DNA from: Hyphomicrobiales bacterium
GTDB taxonomy: Bacteria; Pseudomonadota; Alphaproteobacteria; Rhizobiales; Beijerinckiaceae
DNA length: 64,000 nucleotides
Reading direction: 5' to 3'
NCBI GenBank assembly: GCA_016716745.1
Contig: JADJVD010000008.1
Location: forward strand, 62,001 to 126,000
Position numbers and translations under genes: made by a program. Shown here in pieces: positions 17,219 through 26,181 of the stretch (its first letter is position 1; every line of letters begins with the position of its first letter). A model generated the notes under the pieces. That model did not search any database and was not told the origin of the DNA. It worked only from the letters and a program-made list of their open reading frames with translations.

Positions 17219-18523
17219 TCACAGATGGCTGTTCGGGTTCCTCAGCGTGTTCTCCGGAAGCAGATCCTTGAGGATCGAAATGAAGTCTCGACCCGCAAGA
17301 GAACGCGCTCTTTCAAGGAGAAACGGAATTGGGCTCGACGGCTCGACGCGCCCGTAGAAGGCGATCACCGCGGCAATGGTCGCGATCGCCTCTGTGCGAT
17401 TGCGCACATCGAAGCGAGGGGCCTCGCCGCCGCCCCATTCTTGCGAGCCCTCGACCGAGGCGAACTCCGAAAGCCGCTCCAGCGGCAGCGCGAAGGTGTC
17501 CGCCCGCCCGATGTTGATGGCCGCCTGATCGACGAAGCCAGGCGCCAGGATGCGCATCGCGTCGATGAACGACTTGCCGACCAGTTGCCCCGCCTGCCGG
17601 ATCAGCAGCAGCGCCGGATTGGAGGGCTCGCTCGCCACGAAATAGGATTCGATCGCCGCCAGCGCGGCCGAGACGTCGCTCGCCCCGGCGATCTCGCCCG
17701 GCGCGGCGGCCGGCTCGCCCGCAGTCTCGCCGTCCGCCGCCGGCGCCGCAGCCTGTGTCGCCCGCGAGGGGTCGCGCGCGGCGACATGCCCGTCCAGCCA
17801 GGCGAGCATGTTGTCGACCAGCGGGCCGAGGCGCTCGAATTTCGGGGCCTGCTCGTAGCCTGCCCGGTCGACCGCGACGTCGCGGATGCGCGTCAGTGAA
17901 GTCGCGATAACACCGACCAGATCCCGCGCCGCCGCCAGCGCGTCGATCTCGACCTCGCCCATCGCGCGGTCGATCGAGCCGGCGTCGGGATGCTCCTCGC
18001 CTTCGCGCGGCATGATATCGCCGGCCGCGACGAGCTGGGCGCGAAAGCTGATCGGCCCGATGCGTCCGTGCCGCACCAGCGGCACATGCTGGAGCGGCAA
18101 CACCGAGGGCGCAGGATCGTCGAGCGATTGCGGCGCGCCGAGCCGCAGCGACCAGTCGCCGTCGAAATCGCGCGGGTTGACCGTCTCCCAGCGCGTCTCG
18201 AGCAGGTCGGCGATGGCGGCGACGTGGCGCGCGAAGCCTTTCAGATCGCGGTTCAGCACCGCGAACTTCGCCAGCATGGAGAGGAGCCGCACGTCGCGCG
18301 TGCGCGCGATCAGGCCGCCGGCGGCGGCGATCTCGGCCGGCAGGTCGAGGCTCGACCGGTCGAACTCGAAGAAGCGCGCGGGCAGCAGCCCCTCGGCGCG
18401 CGCCATGTAGTTCATGAAGTCCGGATCGCCCTCGAGATCGAGATCGGGCCCGCAAGGGTCATCGTCCGAGAGCGGGGCGACGAGATCGGAGCGATCGAGT
18501 TCGGCGTCCGTCAATTCCGTCAT
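17219..18523 (-). CDS. tssA: TssA, type VI secretion assembly protein
   Basis: TssA organises baseplate and tail-tube assembly. The 434-residue protein opens with an ImpA N-terminal-type region: LVAPLSDDDPCGPDLDLEGD, which is the family S(E/D)xxPCGxdL signature, and DFDGDWSLRLGAPQSLDDP. A Pro/Ala-rich linker near residues 255-285 leads to a C-terminal part with FIDAMRILAPGFVDQAAI and the VEPSSPIPFLLERARSLAGR block. The start at 18523 lies 200 bp from the divergent vgrG. The product ends NTLRNPNSHL. Confidence 0.9.
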   Translation of the reverse strand: MTELTDAELDRSDLVAPLSDDDPCGPDLDLEGDPDFMNYMARAEGLLPARFFEFDRSSLDLPAEIAAAGGLIARTRDVRLLSMLAKFAVLNRDLKGFARHVAAIADLLETRWETVNPRDFDGDWSLRLGAPQSLDDPAPSVLPLQHVPLVRHGRIGPISFRAQLVAAGDIMPREGEEHPDAGSIDRAMGEVEIDALAAARDLVGVIATSLTRIRDVAVDRAGYEQAPKFERLGPLVDNMLAWLDGHVAARDPSRATQAAAPAADGETAGEPAAAPGEIAGASDVSAALAAIESYFVASEPSNPALLLIRQAGQLVGKSFIDAMRILAPGFVDQAAINIGRADTFALPLERLSEFASVEGSQEWGGGEAPRFDVRNRTEAIATIAAVIAFYGRVEPSSPIPFLLERARSLAGRDFISILKDLLPENTLRNPNSHL

Positions 18524-18723
18524 GCGCGCGCACCATTCCTCGCCGGGCCGCGGCGTCTTGCGTGCGGGCGCTTAACACGAACGGTGCGCAAACGCACAAC
18601 ATTGGCGTCGCCGAGGTTGCACGCTGCAGACGACCGGACGACTATGCCCAGCGCTCTGGGCAGGGTCAAGGAGACGGCGGGGCGCGTCCGCGCGACGCGC
18701 CGGGACAAGAGATCGAGGGCTGC

Positions 18724-20736
18724 ATGGCCGGCAAGATCAAACAGGACAAGCGCGTCGCCGAGTTCTCGACGCCGCTCGGCCCCGACAAGCTGGCGCTCAG
18801 CCGCTTCGAGGCGAGCGAGGGCTTGAGCGAACTGTTCGAGTTCCGAATCGAGGCCGTCAGCGAGGACGCCAACGTCTCCTTCGATTCCGTGCTCGGCCAG
18901 GACTGCACGGTGAAGTTCGCCACCGAGTTCGGCCCCTCGCGCGAGTTCACGGGCGTCATGGTCGAGGCGCAGTGGATCGGCGAGGTGCAGGATTATTACG
19001 CCTACCGCATCGTTCTGCGCCCCTGGCTGTGGCTGCTGACGCGCGTCAGCGATTGCCGCATCTTCCACGAGAAGGACGCGCTTCAGATCATCCGCCAGGT
19101 GTTCGGCGATCGCGGCTTCAACGATTTCCGCGTCGCCTCGACGGCGTCTCTGCCGACGCTCGAATACTGCGTGCAGTATCGCGAAACCGACTTCGCCTTC
19201 GTCTGCCGCCTGATGGAGCAGCACGGGCTCTATTATTTCTTCGAGCATTCCGGCGGCAAGGCGATGATGGTCATCGCCGACTCCAAGTCCTCGCACAAGA
19301 CCGTGCCCGGCCTCGCCACGCTCGAGCACATTCCGCAATCGACGCAGCGCCGCAACACGCCGCACGTCTACACCTGGACGAGCGAGCGGCGCTTTCGTTC
19401 CGGCAAGTACGAACTGAAGGACTACAACTATCTCACCCCCGGCGCCGACATGCGCAGCCCCGCGCAGGGCTCGCCCGGCAATTCGCGCCCGAGCCTCGAG
19501 ATCTACGACTATCCCGGCAAGTTCAAGAACAAGGGCGAGGGCGAGACCTACGCCAAGATCCTGTTGCAGGGCGATATCGCGCGCGACCGCCGCCGCTACG
19601 CCGAGGGCGACGCCGTCGGCCTGTTTCCCGGCGGCCTGACGACGCTGGCGCGCCATCCGACGGATGGCGAGAACAAGGAGTATCTCATCGTCCGCGCGAC
19701 GCACTCCTTCGTCTCGCAGCTCTATCGCTCCGGCGCCGGGCGCGGGCAGGAGGGCTATTTCGGCGCTTACGAGTTTCTCGACGCCGACGTGCAGTATCGC
19801 GCTCCGATCGCCACGCCCAAGCCGCTGGTCTACGGCCCGCAGACGGCGCTCGTCGTCGGTCAGGCCGGCGAGGAGATCGACGTCGACGAGCACGGCCGCA
19901 TTCTCGTGCGCTTCTACTGGGACAGGAAGAACGACAAGTCCTGCCGCCTGCGCGTCGCGCAGACATGGGCCTCGAACCGCTGGGGCGCGCAGGTCATTCC
20001 GCGCATCGATCAGGAGGTGGTCGTCGAGTTTCTCGAGGGCGATCCCGACCGGCCGCTCGTCACCGGCTGCGTCTACAACGGCGACAACCGCGTGCCCTAT
20101 GCGCTGCCGGACAACAAGACGATGACCGGCATGAAGTCCGACTCCTCGAAGGGTCACAACGGCTACAACGAGTTCGTCTTCGAGGACAAGAAGATGTCCG
20201 AGAAGATCCGGATGCACGGCGAGAAGGACCACGAGGTCAAGATCCGCAATTCGGAGACCTGGAACATCGGCGAGATCTTTCCGACGCCGAAGGGCCAGCC
20301 CTCGCGCGAGACGACCATCGTCAAGGGCGACGACAAGCTCACCGTCGCATCGGGCGACCAGAACATCACCATCGCTCAGGACCAGTCGCTGACGATCGGG
20401 ATGAAGCGCACGACGAACATCGGCATTAGCGACACGCTGACGATCGGCGCCTCGCGCACAACCAGCATCACCGCCTCGGACTCGCTCACCGTCGGCGCCT
20501 CGCTCAGCGAGACGATCGGCGCCAGCCAGACGAGCAATGTCGGCGCGGCGATGACGCTGAACGTTGGCGCTGCTTTGACGATCAATTGCGGCGCCGTGCT
20601 TACGTTGAATGCGGGTGGCGGATCCGTGATCATCAGCCCCGCCGGGGTGACGATCATGGGCGCGACCATCAATTGCGTCGGCGCGACGAACATTCCGTTG
20701 CTGACCGCCGCCGGAACGATCAACGGGCACCCATGA
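18724..20736 (+). CDS. vgrG: VgrG (TssI), type VI secretion spike protein
   Basis: VgrG trimers cap the Hcp tube and carry effectors. This 670-residue protein has the gp27/gp5-like body (LPTLEYCVQYRETDFAFVCR, LMEQHGLYYFFEHSGGKA), the OB-fold segment (GRILVRFYWDR, CRLRVAQTWASNRWGAQVIP, IDQEVVVEFLEGDPDRPLVT) and the NEFVFEDKKMSEKIRMHGEK region. It ends in a beta-helix needle built from short Thr/Ala/Gly/Ser repeats (residues ~540-645). The tail is short (NIPLLTAAGTINGHP), so no fused effector domain is seen. It diverges from tssA. A small stem-loop (GCCCAGCGCTCTGGGC, 18646-18661) lies in its leader. No PAAR gene follows. Confidence 0.95.
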   Translation: MAGKIKQDKRVAEFSTPLGPDKLALSRFEASEGLSELFEFRIEAVSEDANVSFDSVLGQDCTVKFATEFGPSREFTGVMVEAQWIGEVQDYYAYRIVLRPWLWLLTRVSDCRIFHEKDALQIIRQVFGDRGFNDFRVASTASLPTLEYCVQYRETDFAFVCRLMEQHGLYYFFEHSGGKAMMVIADSKSSHKTVPGLATLEHIPQSTQRRNTPHVYTWTSERRFRSGKYELKDYNYLTPGADMRSPAQGSPGNSRPSLEIYDYPGKFKNKGEGETYAKILLQGDIARDRRRYAEGDAVGLFPGGLTTLARHPTDGENKEYLIVRATHSFVSQLYRSGAGRGQEGYFGAYEFLDADVQYRAPIATPKPLVYGPQTALVVGQAGEEIDVDEHGRILVRFYWDRKNDKSCRLRVAQTWASNRWGAQVIPRIDQEVVVEFLEGDPDRPLVTGCVYNGDNRVPYALPDNKTMTGMKSDSSKGHNGYNEFVFEDKKMSEKIRMHGEKDHEVKIRNSETWNIGEIFPTPKGQPSRETTIVKGDDKLTVASGDQNITIAQDQSLTIGMKRTTNIGISDTLTIGASRTTSITASDSLTVGASLSETIGASQTSNVGAAMTLNVGAALTINCGAVLTLNAGGGSVIISPAGVTIMGATINCVGATNIPLLTAAGTINGHP

Positions 20737-20776
20737 TGAACCATGACCTCACAGTCCCGATGCGCGAGGCGCCGCC

Positions 20777-21331
20777 ATGAAGACGCGCTTCTCGACCACG
20801 CGGGCCTTGTTCGACGAGTTTCCGACGCTGCGCCAGGCGGCGCGCGTCATGCCGAACGACGACGAGCCGATCGACTTCGTCCGCAAGCTCGCCGCCGCCG
20901 GCAAGCTGCGCGACGCGGTGGCGATCTGCGCCTACATCCTGCGCCGCCGCGAGGCGGTGCACTGGACCTGCCGCTGCCTGCGCTCCAAACCCGAGCTGGT
21001 GCCGCCCGACGATCAGGCGATCCTGGCCGCCGAGGCGTGGGTCGCCCGTCCCGGCGAGGCGGCGCGCGACATCGCCCATCGCTGGGGGCAGGCGAGCGAT
21101 CAGCTCAGGCCCACCACCTGGGCGGCCTATGCGGCCGGTTTCACCAGCGGCAATCTCGCCGTGACGCATGAGGGGCCGATCCGCGTGCCGGCGCATCTGA
21201 CGGCCGAGTCGGCGCGCGTCGCCCTCGTGCTGGCCGAGACGACCTTCGAGGGCGAGGAGGCGCAGACCTTCCTGCGGCAATGCCTCGATCAGGCGCTGCA
21301 TGCGCTGGAGACGGGCGCGGACGAGGCGTGA
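20777..21331 (+). CDS. Small T6SS-associated hypothetical protein (DUF6931-like)
   Basis: A 184-residue soluble protein between vgrG and tagH, starting MKTRFSTTRALFDEFPTLRQ. It is mostly helical, with conserved-looking blocks DEPIDFVRKLAAAGKLRDAV, AICAYILRRREAVHWTCRCL and ARDIAHRWG. No catalytic motif is obvious. From memory, proteins of this type are annotated DUF6931 and occur beside vgrG in alphaproteobacterial T6SS loci; I cannot check this here. Its place right after the spike gene suggests an adaptor or chaperone loading cargo onto VgrG, which is inference. It lies 40 bp after vgrG. Confidence 0.65.
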   Translation: MKTRFSTTRALFDEFPTLRQAARVMPNDDEPIDFVRKLAAAGKLRDAVAICAYILRRREAVHWTCRCLRSKPELVPPDDQAILAAEAWVARPGEAARDIAHRWGQASDQLRPTTWAAYAAGFTSGNLAVTHEGPIRVPAHLTAESARVALVLAETTFEGEEAQTFLRQCLDQALHALETGADEA

Positions 21332-21455
21332 GACGCTTGCGCGAGCGCCGCCCCGCGCGCCATTCTGGCGCCGCCGCGCGCGTCCGGAGCCTTGGTCGCG
21401 CGCGTCCGTCCGCCACAGGCGTGTCCTCCAGAAGGCCGTGCAGAGGGCCGTGCGC

Positions 21456-23027
21456 ATGCCGCTCACGCTGACCATCGAGAACGAGACCAGCCTGCCGGAC
21501 GGCGGGCCGTTGAGCGTCACCGTGCGCGGCCAGCGCGGCATCGACATCGGGCGCGAGTCCCATCTCGACTGGACGCTGCCGGACGCCAGCCGTTACATCT
21601 CCGGCAAGCATTGCGAGGTGCGCTGGCGCGACGGCGGCTACTGGCTGCACGACGTGTCGACCAACGGCACCTTTCTCAACGGCTCCGACCGGCGGATGAG
21701 CGAGCCGCACCGCCTGCGCAACGGCGACCGCCTCGTCATTGGCCACTACATCGTCGCCGTCGCGGTGGACGGCGACGAGGCCGAGAGCCGCCCCTCCCGC
21801 GTCGTGAAGCCCGCCACCGGCGACGCCGATCTGTGGAGCCTCGGCGAATCCGCGCCGCCGCCGATCGATCCGCGCGAGCTGCGCGCCGCCCAGCAGCGCC
21901 CGCAAGGAGCCGATTTTCTCGATTGGGCGGTGGACGTTCCGCAGCCGGTCGCGCAGCCCCGTCAGGGCCCGCTGCGCGCGCCCTCGGCCTGGGAGAAGGA
22001 GAGCGGCGACGACATGGCCTGGGCGCCGCCGCCCCCGCCGCCTCCGCCGCCCGAGCCTCCGCCGCCCGTGCCGCAGCCGCGCCGCCCGGCCTGGGGCGCG
22101 GACGAGCCGCAGGTTCCGCCTCCGCCGCCGCCGTCCCTGCCGCGCGCCGAGGCGGCATGGCCCGCCGCGCCCGAGGCGCCGCAGCGCGAACTCGAGGCGC
22201 CGCCGCACGTCCCGCCACCTCCGCCTCCGCCACCTCGCGTCGCCGAGCCCGCGCCGCAGGAGGAGCCCGCCTTCGAGCCGCCGCGCACATCGGCGCCGCC
22301 GGCCCGCATCATCGAGCACGGCGTCGTCGCTTCGCCGGAGGAGTTCCACGCCGCGGCGCCCGCGTTCGCGCCGGCGCCGGCGCGCGCCCAGCCCGCCGCG
22401 CCCGCCGCGCCCGCCCGCGAGGCAGGCGAGGCCGCGCAGGCGACCCGCCGCTTCGCGCAGGCCGCCGGCCTGCCCGAGCACAGCCTCGGAGCGGTGACGC
22501 CCGAGGCGCTGGCCGAGCAACTCGGCGCGCTGATGCGCGGCGTCACGGAGGATGTGATGCGCCTGCTCAGCGCCCGTTCGGAGGCGCGCCGTATGGCTCG
22601 CTCGGCAAACCAGACGACGATCCAGGCGCTCGACAACAATCCGCTGAAATTCTCGCCCAGCGCCGACGAGGCGCTGCGCATCATGTTCGGCCCGCCGACG
22701 CGCAGCTATCTCGACGCCGGACGCGCCTTCGCCTCCGCCTTCGACGATCTGAAGCGCCATCAGCTCGTGACCTTCCGCGCCATGCAGCGCGCCCTGCAGA
22801 TGCTGATCGAAGACATGGCGCCGGACGCCATCGAGAACGGCCTCGAGGCCGAGCGCGGCTTCGCCTCGCTGATCGGCGGCTCGTCGCGCAAGGCGCGCGC
22901 CTGGGAGACCTATGTCGCGCGCTGGAAGGCGAAGGCGCTGCGACAGGACGACGGCATGCTCGGCGCGTTCATGCTATATTTCGCGCAGGCCTACGACGAA
23001 GCCGACCGGGAGCTCGGCGGCAAGTAG
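21456..23027 (+). CDS. tagH: TagH, FHA-domain protein of the T6SS phosphorylation pathway
   Basis: A 523-residue protein whose FHA domain reads phosphothreonine made by PpkA and triggers T6SS assembly. The FHA fold occupies residues ~5-100: GIDIGRES, DASRYISGKHCEVRW (the S-x-x-H signature) and HDVSTNGTFLNG (the N-G-T strand). A long Pro/Ala-rich linker (~150-345) with runs of eight to nine prolines follows. The C-terminal domain (~350-523), with PLKFSPSADEALRIMFGP and AFASAFDDLKRHQLVTFRAM, is the usual TagH_C/Fha_C region. The ATG at 21456 follows a purine-rich CAGAGGG; earlier in-frame codons lie in Arg-rich non-coding sequence. It is cotranscribed with vgrG. Confidence 0.88.
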   Translation: MPLTLTIENETSLPDGGPLSVTVRGQRGIDIGRESHLDWTLPDASRYISGKHCEVRWRDGGYWLHDVSTNGTFLNGSDRRMSEPHRLRNGDRLVIGHYIVAVAVDGDEAESRPSRVVKPATGDADLWSLGESAPPPIDPRELRAAQQRPQGADFLDWAVDVPQPVAQPRQGPLRAPSAWEKESGDDMAWAPPPPPPPPPEPPPPVPQPRRPAWGADEPQVPPPPPPSLPRAEAAWPAAPEAPQRELEAPPHVPPPPPPPPRVAEPAPQEEPAFEPPRTSAPPARIIEHGVVASPEEFHAAAPAFAPAPARAQPAAPAAPAREAGEAAQATRRFAQAAGLPEHSLGAVTPEALAEQLGALMRGVTEDVMRLLSARSEARRMARSANQTTIQALDNNPLKFSPSADEALRIMFGPPTRSYLDAGRAFASAFDDLKRHQLVTFRAMQRALQMLIEDMAPDAIENGLEAERGFASLIGGSSRKARAWETYVARWKAKALRQDDGMLGAFMLYFAQAYDEADRELGGK

Positions 23028-23059
23028 GCGCCCTTGATTCGACGGCGGAAGGGAACCGG

Positions 23060-23692
23060 ATGCGAACACTGGACCTGGCGGCGGCGACGTTCGCGGCGAT
23101 TGCGCTCAGTTGCGGCCTCGCGCAGGCGCAAGGCGGCAAGCCCGCGCCGGCGCGCGCCCCCGCCGCGCAGGCGCAGCCCGCAGCCCCGCAACCCGCGGCG
23201 CAGCAACCGCCGCCCGCGGCCGCCGAGGCGCCGGCGCCCGCGCCTGGCCCCAAGCCGTGGCGCACCGAGATTCTGAATTTCGACAACTGGTCCGTCACCT
23301 GTCAGGATTTCCGCGAGCCGGCGCCGCGCCGCAATTGTCAGGCGCAGATGCAGGTCGTGCGGCAGGGCTCGCAGCAGGTCATCCTGACCATCGTCGTCGC
23401 CGGCGACGACAAGAACGTCTATCGCGCCGCCGTCAGCACGCCGACGGGCGTCGCCATCCAGCCGGGCGTCGATCTCGCCATCGGCGGACAGACGCGCAAG
23501 ATTCCCTTCGACACCTGCGAGCCGGCGCGCTGCACGGCGGTCGTCGTCGTCGACGAGAAACTGGTCAAGGACATGTCGGCCGGCGCCGACATCGACGCGA
23601 CCATGGTCTCGAACGGCGGCGCGGCGGTGAAGATGAGCTTCTCGTCGAAGGGGTTCGACAAGGCGTGGGCGGCGCTGGCGGCCAAGCCCTGA
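23060..23692 (+). CDS. IalB-family (invasion-associated locus B) periplasmic protein
   Basis: A 210-residue exported protein. It has a signal peptide (MRTLDLAAATFAAIALSCGL, cleavage near AQA-Q), a Pro/Ala-rich spacer to about residue 65, then the IalB-type domain: NFDNWSVTCQDF, RRNCQAQMQVV, GVDLAIGGQ, IPFDTCEPARCTAVVVVDE. The four Cys of the domain are conserved and probably form disulfides. IalB proteins are common in alphaproteobacteria and are linked to envelope or host-interaction roles; the biochemical function is unknown. It lies 32 bp after tagH, so it is probably the last gene of that plus-strand operon. Its stop codon sits in the first unit of a triple 26-bp repeat. Confidence 0.8.
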   Translation: MRTLDLAAATFAAIALSCGLAQAQGGKPAPARAPAAQAQPAAPQPAAQQPPPAAAEAPAPAPGPKPWRTEILNFDNWSVTCQDFREPAPRRNCQAQMQVVRQGSQQVILTIVVAGDDKNVYRAAVSTPTGVAIQPGVDLAIGGQTRKIPFDTCEPARCTAVVVVDEKLVKDMSAGADIDATMVSNGGAAVKMSFSSKGFDKAWAALAAKP

Positions 23693-23761
23693 GGCCGCGC
23701 CTCACTTGCAAGCCCTGAGGCCGCGCCTCAGTTGCAAGCCGTGAGGCCGCGCCTCACTTGA
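23684..23761. repeat. Three tandem 26-bp units between convergent genes
   Basis: Three head-to-tail units of AAGCCCTGAGGCCGCGCCTC plus ACTTGC (26 bp) differ at only a few positions. Each unit contains TGAGGCCGCGCCTCA, a small hairpin with 6-bp arms. The first unit holds the stop codon of the IalB gene and the third the stop codon of the convergent DUF4384 gene. This is a recent tandem triplication that duplicated the shared gene ends. Confidence 0.9.
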
Positions 23762-24353
23762 TCGCGTAGAACTGCGCGGCGAGCGACCATTTGGGATCGA
23801 CGAGGCGGTAATTCTCTTCCGCCGCGATGCGCAGGCTTTGCGCGGCCTTGTAGACGAACTCGGCCGCGGCCGGCGTGCCGAGCGCCTCGCGCGGCACCTC
23901 CGGCAGATCGACCAGTTGCACCGGCTTGTCGCTCATCAGCGCGACCACCATGCCGGGCCCGGCCGGCGCCTCGGCGACGAACTCGAAATTCGCGATCGGC
24001 GAGGCGGGGTCGGGAATCGTCACCGGCTTGCCGGGTTTAAGCCGGTTCGACTCCTCGCTGGAGCCGAGCGGCATCCGCAGCGATTGCAGATTGGGGTAGA
24101 TCTGCGTCAGCTTGCCCGTCGCGTCGATGTCGACGAGCACGAGATAGCCCTGCATTTTCGCCGACACGCGGAACCACACGCGCCCGCCGACGGCGACTTC
24201 CGGCCCCGGCAGGATTTCGATGGTGAGACCGGCCGGGTTGGGCGCGGAGGTCGCGCCGGGCGCGGCCGGCGTGATCTTCACCTGCGCCGCCGCAGGGCCC
24301 GCCAACGCAAGCGCGAGGACCAGCGCGGCGCAGAGTTTCAGGCCGAACCTCAT
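23754..24353 (-). CDS. Exported DUF4384-domain protein
   Basis: A 199-residue secreted protein with signal peptide MRFGLKLCAALVLALALAGP (cleavage at AAA-Q). The body matches the DUF4384 pattern: IEILPGPEVAVGGRVWFRVS, GYLVLVDIDATGKLTQIYPN and a C-terminal FVAEAPAGPGMVVALMSDKP. DUF4384 domains are beta-sandwich modules often found beside or fused to caspase-like proteins and envelope machines. Here the gene overlaps the end of the caspase-like gene by four bases (ATGA), and that protein has a related C-terminal segment, so they probably act together in the periplasm. The exact role is unknown. Confidence 0.75.
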   Translation of the reverse strand: MRFGLKLCAALVLALALAGPAAAQVKITPAAPGATSAPNPAGLTIEILPGPEVAVGGRVWFRVSAKMQGYLVLVDIDATGKLTQIYPNLQSLRMPLGSSEESNRLKPGKPVTIPDPASPIANFEFVAEAPAGPGMVVALMSDKPVQLVDLPEVPREALGTPAAAEFVYKAAQSLRIAAEENYRLVDPKWSLAAQFYAIK

Positions 24354-26170
24354 GGCGCGGTGTAGAGCGCGACGGAGCCGATGCGCGCGCCCGGTTGCAG
24401 ATAGCGCGTCAGCACGCGGATGAGCTGCCCGGCGCTGCGCCGCCCGTCGAGCCGCTTCAGCGCCTGATCGAGGTCGGCGAGCTTCTGCGGCGCGGCGAGC
24501 GCGACCACCTGATCCGAGCCGAACGGCTCGCGCGCAGAGAACTCCATGCGGAACTGCGGCTTCTCGTAGACGGGCGCGTCGGAGCCGACCGGATAGAGCA
24601 GCTGCACCGTGCCGTCGCCGGCCACGTTGACGAGATAGAAGGCGCGCCCGCCGACATCGTCGACCGTGAGCTGCACGCGCGAGCCGCGATTGTGCACCTT
24701 GCTGTCGGGGGCGAGCCGCACCGTCAGCGGCGCCTGCGTGGCGAGTTGCTTCACGCCGCGCACGGCGGCCATGCGGTCGACCACGGCGGGCAGGTCCGCC
24801 CGGTCGATGTTGCGGGCGATCACGTCGCCGGCGGAGATCACGTCGCGCGTGTTGGGGTCCCAGACCACGTCCGGCTGCTGCGTCGGCGCCACCACGTCGA
24901 ACGGCTGTTCGATCGGCGTCAACCCGCTGAGGCGCTGCGCCTGCCCGTCGAGCGAGGCGATGCGGATGTTCGGCCCCGCCTTCACGGTCGGCGCCGGGCC
25001 CGAGATCGGCGGGGCGGGGATCGGCGGGGTCGCCGCCTGTCCGGCCGGCGGCGCGGCGGGCGCGGCCGCCATGCCGGACGGCGCGCCGCCCTGCGGGGTC
25101 GCGGGCGGGGGCGCGGAGAGGTTCGGCTGCGGCGGCGCGGTCGGCGCGGGCGAGGTCGGCGTTGGAGAGGCCGGCGCGGTCTTCGGATTGAGCACGGTGA
25201 CGCCGCGCGTCAGAGACACGACGGTTTCGCGGCCCGTATCCATCGGCGCGCTGCGCGCGACGATGTTCTGGCGCTGGTCCGACATCTGATACGAAACCTG
25301 CTTCACATAATCGAACAGCTCGCGCACCGTGATCGCCTCGTCGCCGTCGGCGTCCGCCGCGCCCTCGAAGGCGCGCGCCAGCGCGTAGCTCAGCGCGCCG
25401 CGATAGGCGTCGGCGCCCGGCGGCTTCACCTCCGGCGATTTCGATTGCTTGTCGACCGCCGCAAGAAACAGCGAGCGCTTGAAGGAGAGTTCCGTCGACA
25501 GCGCGTCGGCGGTCGTGGAAATCGGCTTCAGATCGTCGTTGGTCAACTTGTACGTCGGCGCCGCGCGATAGGTGACGCCGCCCGAGCGCCCGTCGACCGA
25601 GCGCGCCAGCCCGCCGCCCGAGCAGGAGTCGGCGACGAACAGCACGCGCGCGCCCTTGTCCTCGAAGCTGCGGATGAGGTGGATGAACTCCTTGTCGAGG
25701 ATGCGCTCGCGCGTCTGCGGGCCGGACGGGGCGAAGCCCGCCAGCAGGAACACCGCCTCCATACCGTCCGGCTCGGAGCCCTTCACCCGCTCGGGCTCGA
25801 GCGAGCCGTGCCCGGCGATCGACAGCACGACGAGATCGCCCTTCTTGACGCGCAGCCGCATGTCTTCGGCCGCGCGCAGAATGCTGACGCGGTCGGCCGC
25901 CGCGTCGGTCAGCAGCGACACGTCGCGCCCGCCGAGGCGGCGCACCGTCTCGGCGATGTCCTGCGCGTCGGCGACGGCGCCGCCGAGAGGCGGCAAGGTC
26001 CGATACGCGTTGACGCCGATGACGAGCGCGCGCACCTCGCCGCCGTCGGCGAGCGTCAGGGCAGGTTCGTTCGCCGCGCGCGCGGCAGTCGCGGAAGTCG
26101 CGGCGAGAGCGAGCGCCGCAAGCGATACGAGCGCGCCGCGCCAGCGTGCCGCGATCGAATTGCCGGCCAT
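24350..26170 (-). CDS. Secreted caspase-like (peptidase C14) protein with DUF4384-like C-terminus
   Basis: A 606-residue exported protein. The ATG at 26170 is chosen because GGAG lies 7 bases upstream, just after the OmpA stop, and gives a signal-like N-terminus (ALVSLAALALAATSATAARA). The caspase fold spans ~45-300, with His121 in LSIAGHGSLE and Cys183 in FVADSCSGGGL, the expected catalytic dyad, so activity is plausible. A segment DADGDEAITVRELFDYVKQV looks like an EF-hand-type or caspase-end motif. After a Pro-rich linker (~335-430) the C-terminus carries a DUF4384-like module (FYLVNVAGDGTVQLLYPVGS). It sits between ompA and the DUF4384 gene inside the T6SS accessory operon. Its targets are unknown. 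Confidence 0.75.
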   Translation of the reverse strand: MAGNSIAARWRGALVSLAALALAATSATAARAANEPALTLADGGEVRALVIGVNAYRTLPPLGGAVADAQDIAETVRRLGGRDVSLLTDAAADRVSILRAAEDMRLRVKKGDLVVLSIAGHGSLEPERVKGSEPDGMEAVFLLAGFAPSGPQTRERILDKEFIHLIRSFEDKGARVLFVADSCSGGGLARSVDGRSGGVTYRAAPTYKLTNDDLKPISTTADALSTELSFKRSLFLAAVDKQSKSPEVKPPGADAYRGALSYALARAFEGAADADGDEAITVRELFDYVKQVSYQMSDQRQNIVARSAPMDTGRETVVSLTRGVTVLNPKTAPASPTPTSPAPTAPPQPNLSAPPPATPQGGAPSGMAAAPAAPPAGQAATPPIPAPPISGPAPTVKAGPNIRIASLDGQAQRLSGLTPIEQPFDVVAPTQQPDVVWDPNTRDVISAGDVIARNIDRADLPAVVDRMAAVRGVKQLATQAPLTVRLAPDSKVHNRGSRVQLTVDDVGGRAFYLVNVAGDGTVQLLYPVGSDAPVYEKPQFRMEFSAREPFGSDQVVALAAPQKLADLDQALKRLDGRRSAGQLIRVLTRYLQPGARIGSVALYTAP

Positions 26171-26181
26171 CGCCAGTCTCC

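Noticed and set aside
18643..18661. Sigma-54 promoter in front of vgrG
   Set aside because: The TGGC and TTGC elements nearby (18603-18621) are three bases too far apart for a -24/-12 promoter; only a small stem-loop remains.
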